Under the pieces are notes generated by a model. The model saw only the letters and a program-made list of their open reading frames with translations. It had not been told where the DNA came from and made no database searches. Source: an uncultured Lachnospiraceae bacterium (GTDB taxonomy: Bacteria > Bacillota > Clostridia > Lachnospirales > Lachnospiraceae). Taken from it: a stretch of 64,000 nt of DNA. Positions 62,033-64,000 of the stretch are shown piece after piece; position 1 is the first letter of the stretch, and every line of letters starts with the position of its first letter. A program made the position numbers and the translations under genes. The stretch spans positions 1-64,000 of the forward strand of contig CALGVA010000031.1 of the NCBI GenBank assembly GCA_937920345.1. The letters are read 5' to 3'.

Positions 62033-62038
62033 ATTATA
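62033..62038 (-). promoter_or_regulatory. candidate -10 (TATAAT) for the ABC flippase unit
   Basis: A perfect TATAAT on the minus strand about 50 bases before the ABC flippase start. The sequence 17 bases upstream (TTTCTT) is a poor -35, so the site may need an activator or be weak. It lies back to back with the stronger plus-strand promoter of the Nudix gene. Confidence 0.4.
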
Positions 62039-62061
62039 TTTTAGCACAGGAGTGGAAGAAA

Positions 62062-62090
62062 TTGCAAATAAAGGATGCGCGTGCTATACT
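62062..62090 (+). promoter_or_regulatory. sigma-A promoter with extended -10 for the Nudix gene
   Basis: -35 TTGCAA (62062-62067), a 17-base spacer, -10 TATACT (62085-62090) preceded by TGC. Transcription start near 62097, about 50 bases before the Nudix start codon. Same architecture as the promoters of units B, C and E. Confidence 0.72.
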
Positions 62091-62142
62091 TCCTACGTAA
62101 CAGTTGTCTGAAATTGGTCCAAACTGCGGCCGGGGAGATCAT

Positions 62143-62151
62143 ATGAGATGA
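62143..62151 (+). promoter_or_regulatory. two-codon leader frame ATG-AGA-TGA overlapping the Nudix start
   Basis: GGGGAG (62132-62137) lies five bases before ATG AGA TGA and ten bases before the ATG of the Nudix gene. The TGA of the mini-frame overlaps the Nudix ATG (ATGA), so ribosomes placed at the better-spaced ATG would stop at once and could restart on the Nudix gene. Confidence 0.35.
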
Positions 62152-62681
62152 CCAGAGTAAGATTTTATGAGAATGCAGCTGATAAGCTGCTTAAATTCGC
62201 CGTGATTATATCCAGATATCAGAATAAATATGTCTTCTGCAAGCACAGAGACCGGGATACCTGGGAGGTGCCCGGCGGTCACCGTGAGCCCGGAGAAGAC
62301 ATTACAGATACAGCCAGACGGGAATTGTATGAGGAGACAGGCGCTCTGGAATACGACTTATCGCCCGTCTGCGTCTATTCCGTTACCGCGCCTGATAATT
62401 TCGACGGCGCCGAGACCTTCGGGATGCTGTACTTCGCCGATATTAAGCGATTTGAAGCGGAATTACACAGTGAGATCGAGAAGATCACGCTGACGGAGTG
62501 TCTGCCGGAACGTCTGACTTATCCCGATATCCAGCCCGTCTTAATGAAAGAAGCGGCACGGCGCAGGCATTTATCGGATGTCCGCGCAATCAGATCATCT
62601 CATTCTGTCTGTGAACCTCCGGGGGTTCATATTTGTCCAGAAAGTCCTCTCCTAAGAAAAGCACTTCCTCCGCAAATTTGA
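62148..62681 (+). CDS. Nudix hydrolase
   Basis: 177 residues, the only clear plus-strand gene. The Nudix box is complete: GHREPGEDITDTARRELYEE then TG (GX5EX7REUXEEXGU), near residues 45-67, preceded by WEVPGG. These enzymes split nucleoside-diphosphate compounds; with this neighbourhood a nucleotide-sugar or house-cleaning role is possible but not shown. The last 30 or so residues (after about 147) are read from DNA that also codes, on the other strand, for the end of the GT52-like gene, and look non-conserved. It has its own promoter and is probably independent of the glycan units. Confidence 0.87.
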   Translation: MTRVRFYENAADKLLKFAVIISRYQNKYVFCKHRDRDTWEVPGGHREPGEDITDTARRELYEETGALEYDLSPVCVYSVTAPDNFDGAETFGMLYFADIKRFEAELHSEIEKITLTECLPERLTYPDIQPVLMKEAARRRHLSDVRAIRSSHSVCEPPGVHICPESPLLRKALPPQI

Positions 62682-63663
62682 TCCCGTTTGGCACGGTCGC
62701 CACAGACACCACTCTTCTGAACTTAAGATCCGGTATAAAGTTCAGAATCTCCATCGGAAACATGGGATTCAGCACGATATACTCCGCGAACTCTTTCCGG
62801 TAATCCAGCACATCCCGGGGATGCGGTTTGATCAGAACCTGCCCTCTTCTACCGTCGATCACGCCGTACTCCTCGATCACGTCTGCAAACAGTCTCCTGC
62901 GGACATCGAGCGCACAGAGCGGCTCCGTCAGCACCAGCACCTTATCCGCCGCACCTTGCTTAAGCTGCGCAAGCAGTTCATCCATATTCTCGATAAACAG
63001 ACGGATCAGAAGCTCCTTATCACTTTCCGTCAGCCGGTCCACAAGCCCCGCGCGCGGTACTTCAATATATTTCTTACAAGGATAAGGCACGACACTTAAG
63101 TCGTTGATCTCCATATCCAGGCAGTATCTGCCGTAACCGTTCTGGATGAAAATCAGTCCCCGCGCCGCCATCCATGCCTTGAACCCGAAATGCCCCCGGT
63201 TGTCGTAACGGGCGGTATCATAATACTGAATACAGTTCAAACCGTCTTCTAACGCGTGGTAATAAATTTTCTCATAGTTCAGATAATAACCGATCGGATC
63301 GGAATCACAGAATACATAGATATCCCGATACTGCCTGAAGTCTACCGGTACGTAGGCTTTCTCCAGCCTGCCAAACATCTTCGTGTACTTGATACGCGCA
63401 AGCATGTTGAGCACCAGACTGCCTCTATCGGTGTGATATTTCTGAAGCTCCGGGAAGAAAACGTCCTCCTTCTCGTCAAACATCACGACCTCTTCAAACA
63501 GACCGCAGCCCTCCGCACGTTCCTGCAGATTCCCGAAATCGTTCGACATGGTGCTTAACACCAGCGTCGCCCGGCCTTGCCGCTCCTCCGGAAGCGCCAG
63601 TTCTTTCAGACAGGTGACATATACATGATAGTACGTATGACATACATAAATTCTTTCTTTCAT
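62590..63663 (-). CDS. GT52-like glycosyltransferase
   Basis: 357 residues. RIYVCHTYYHVYVTCLKEL at the N-terminus, YYHALEDGLNCIQYYD in the centre, and VLIKPHPRDVLDYRKEF followed by NPMFPMEIL near residue 290 match the layout of GT52/sialyltransferase-like proteins (the His-Pro of KPHPRD binds the nucleotide). Donor could be a CMP- or UDP-sugar; sialic acid genes are not in the window. Start ATG follows GAGGAGA by about eleven bases; a GTG twelve codons earlier overlaps the upstream stop (GTGA). Its 3' end overlaps that of the convergent Nudix gene by 92 bases. Confidence 0.68.
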   Translation of the reverse strand: MKERIYVCHTYYHVYVTCLKELALPEERQGRATLVLSTMSNDFGNLQERAEGCGLFEEVVMFDEKEDVFFPELQKYHTDRGSLVLNMLARIKYTKMFGRLEKAYVPVDFRQYRDIYVFCDSDPIGYYLNYEKIYYHALEDGLNCIQYYDTARYDNRGHFGFKAWMAARGLIFIQNGYGRYCLDMEINDLSVVPYPCKKYIEVPRAGLVDRLTESDKELLIRLFIENMDELLAQLKQGAADKVLVLTEPLCALDVRRRLFADVIEEYGVIDGRRGQVLIKPHPRDVLDYRKEFAEYIVLNPMFPMEILNFIPDLKFRRVVSVATVPNGIKFAEEVLFLGEDFLDKYEPPEVHRQNEMI

Positions 63664-63695
63664 AGATGTTGTGGTCTCCTCTTTAGGCTGATCGT

Positions 63696-64000
63696 TCACT
63701 CCACCTCAACCCGAACAAGCTCCATCGCCCTTCTCCCGATCTCCATCGCCTCTTCCGCGTTCCTGCCGACAGTGATGATATGTCCGAGTCTGTCATTGCT
63801 GGATCTGGTGCCGTGCGCAATATCTCCCTCTTTCTTATAAACCGTCACTTCCTCCACGCCTTCCATCTGCGACAGTACGGGATCGATCTCTATCCGCTTA
63901 ATAACGCCTTCTTTACCCTGTATAAAATGAATCGCGGAGCCTCTGTGCCGCGTACATTTAAGGTCAACTTCCCCGCCTGTGGCAAGGAGCACGGAAGCCC
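63696..64000 (-). CDS. ATP-grasp enzyme, C-terminal part (runs off the window)
   Basis: Only the last 100 or so codons are present; the gene continues beyond the right edge. TGGEVDLKCTRHRGSAIHFI, KEGVIKRIEIDP, EVTVYKKEGD, SSNDRLGHIITVGRNAEEA is the C-terminal domain of biotin-carboxylase-like ATP-grasp proteins (L-amino-acid ligase type). It is directly upstream of the GT52-like gene in the same direction, with stop and possible GTG start overlapping, so the two form an operon. Not truncated biologically as far as can be seen. Second ATP-grasp protein of the window. Confidence 0.7.
   Translation of the reverse strand, partial: ASVLLATGGEVDLKCTRHRGSAIHFIQGKEGVIKRIEIDPVLSQMEGVEEVTVYKKEGDIAHGTRSSNDRLGHIITVGRNAEEAMEIGRRAMELVRVEVE

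Overview
The window is almost one continuous surface-polysaccharide region. About 48 of its roughly 50 genes lie on the minus strand, so transcription runs from high to low coordinates. Protein style (large multi-spanning DUF6020/DUF6056-type proteins, AsnB paralogues, Gram-positive-like GT2/GT4/GT11 transferases, Pgl-like genes), strong AGGAG-type ribosome sites and roughly balanced base composition suggest an anaerobic Firmicute of class Clostridia, most likely a Lachnospiraceae. This is an inference from gene style, not a database match. No rRNA, tRNA, CRISPR array, transposase or integrase is visible.

Five or six candidate promoters divide the minus-strand genes into units. Four have a 17-bp spacer and an extended -10 (TGnTATnnT). 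Unit E (14.9 to 0.1 kb) is a compact Wzx/Wzy-type locus: a WbaP-like phosphoglycosyltransferase, GT4, GT2, GT11 and GT2 transferases, a pyruvyltransferase, a Wzx flippase, a cytosolic GH88/GH105-like protein, a polymerase-like membrane protein, a GT26-GT4 fusion and a GT4. Unit D (32 to 15 kb) holds a deacetylase-like protein, two AsnB-type amidotransferases, GT4, an SGNH protein, GT2, two GT11-type transferases, an ABC flippase, DUF6056 and DUF5672 proteins, GT17 and a second polymerase-like protein. Unit C (49.9 to 32.2 kb) holds a large O-antigen-ligase-like protein, PglF/PglE/PglC-like genes, an ATP-grasp enzyme, a nucleotide-sugar dehydrogenase and 4-epimerase, a sugar N-formyltransferase, GT10 and several GT4. 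Unit B (56.7 to 50 kb) holds a WecE-like aminotransferase, a GNAT acetyltransferase, a GtrB/ArnC-like GT2 and large membrane proteins. Unit A (62 to 56.7 kb) holds a second ABC flippase, GtrA, an acyltransferase-3 protein and a membrane protein. A plus-strand Nudix gene, a GT52-like gene and the C-terminal end of another ATP-grasp gene close the window.

The window appears to encode two polysaccharide assembly systems side by side, with two initiating transferases, three polymerase/ligase-like proteins and three flippase candidates. The most interesting inference is a nucleotide-sugar route spread over units C and D: dehydrogenase, 4-epimerase, deacetylase-like protein, N-formyltransferase and AsnB-type amidotransferases. 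Together these could make an N-formylated hexosaminuronamide, a sugar type known from some Gram-negative O-antigens. A second modified sugar, UDP-4-amino-4,6-dideoxy-GlcNAc, could be made by PglF and PglE. No PglD acetyltransferase is adjacent, and an ATP-grasp ligase sits in that place. A 139-bp MITE-like element with 15-bp inverted ends and a 9-bp direct repeat sits exactly at the stop codon of one GT4 gene, at the junction of units C and D.
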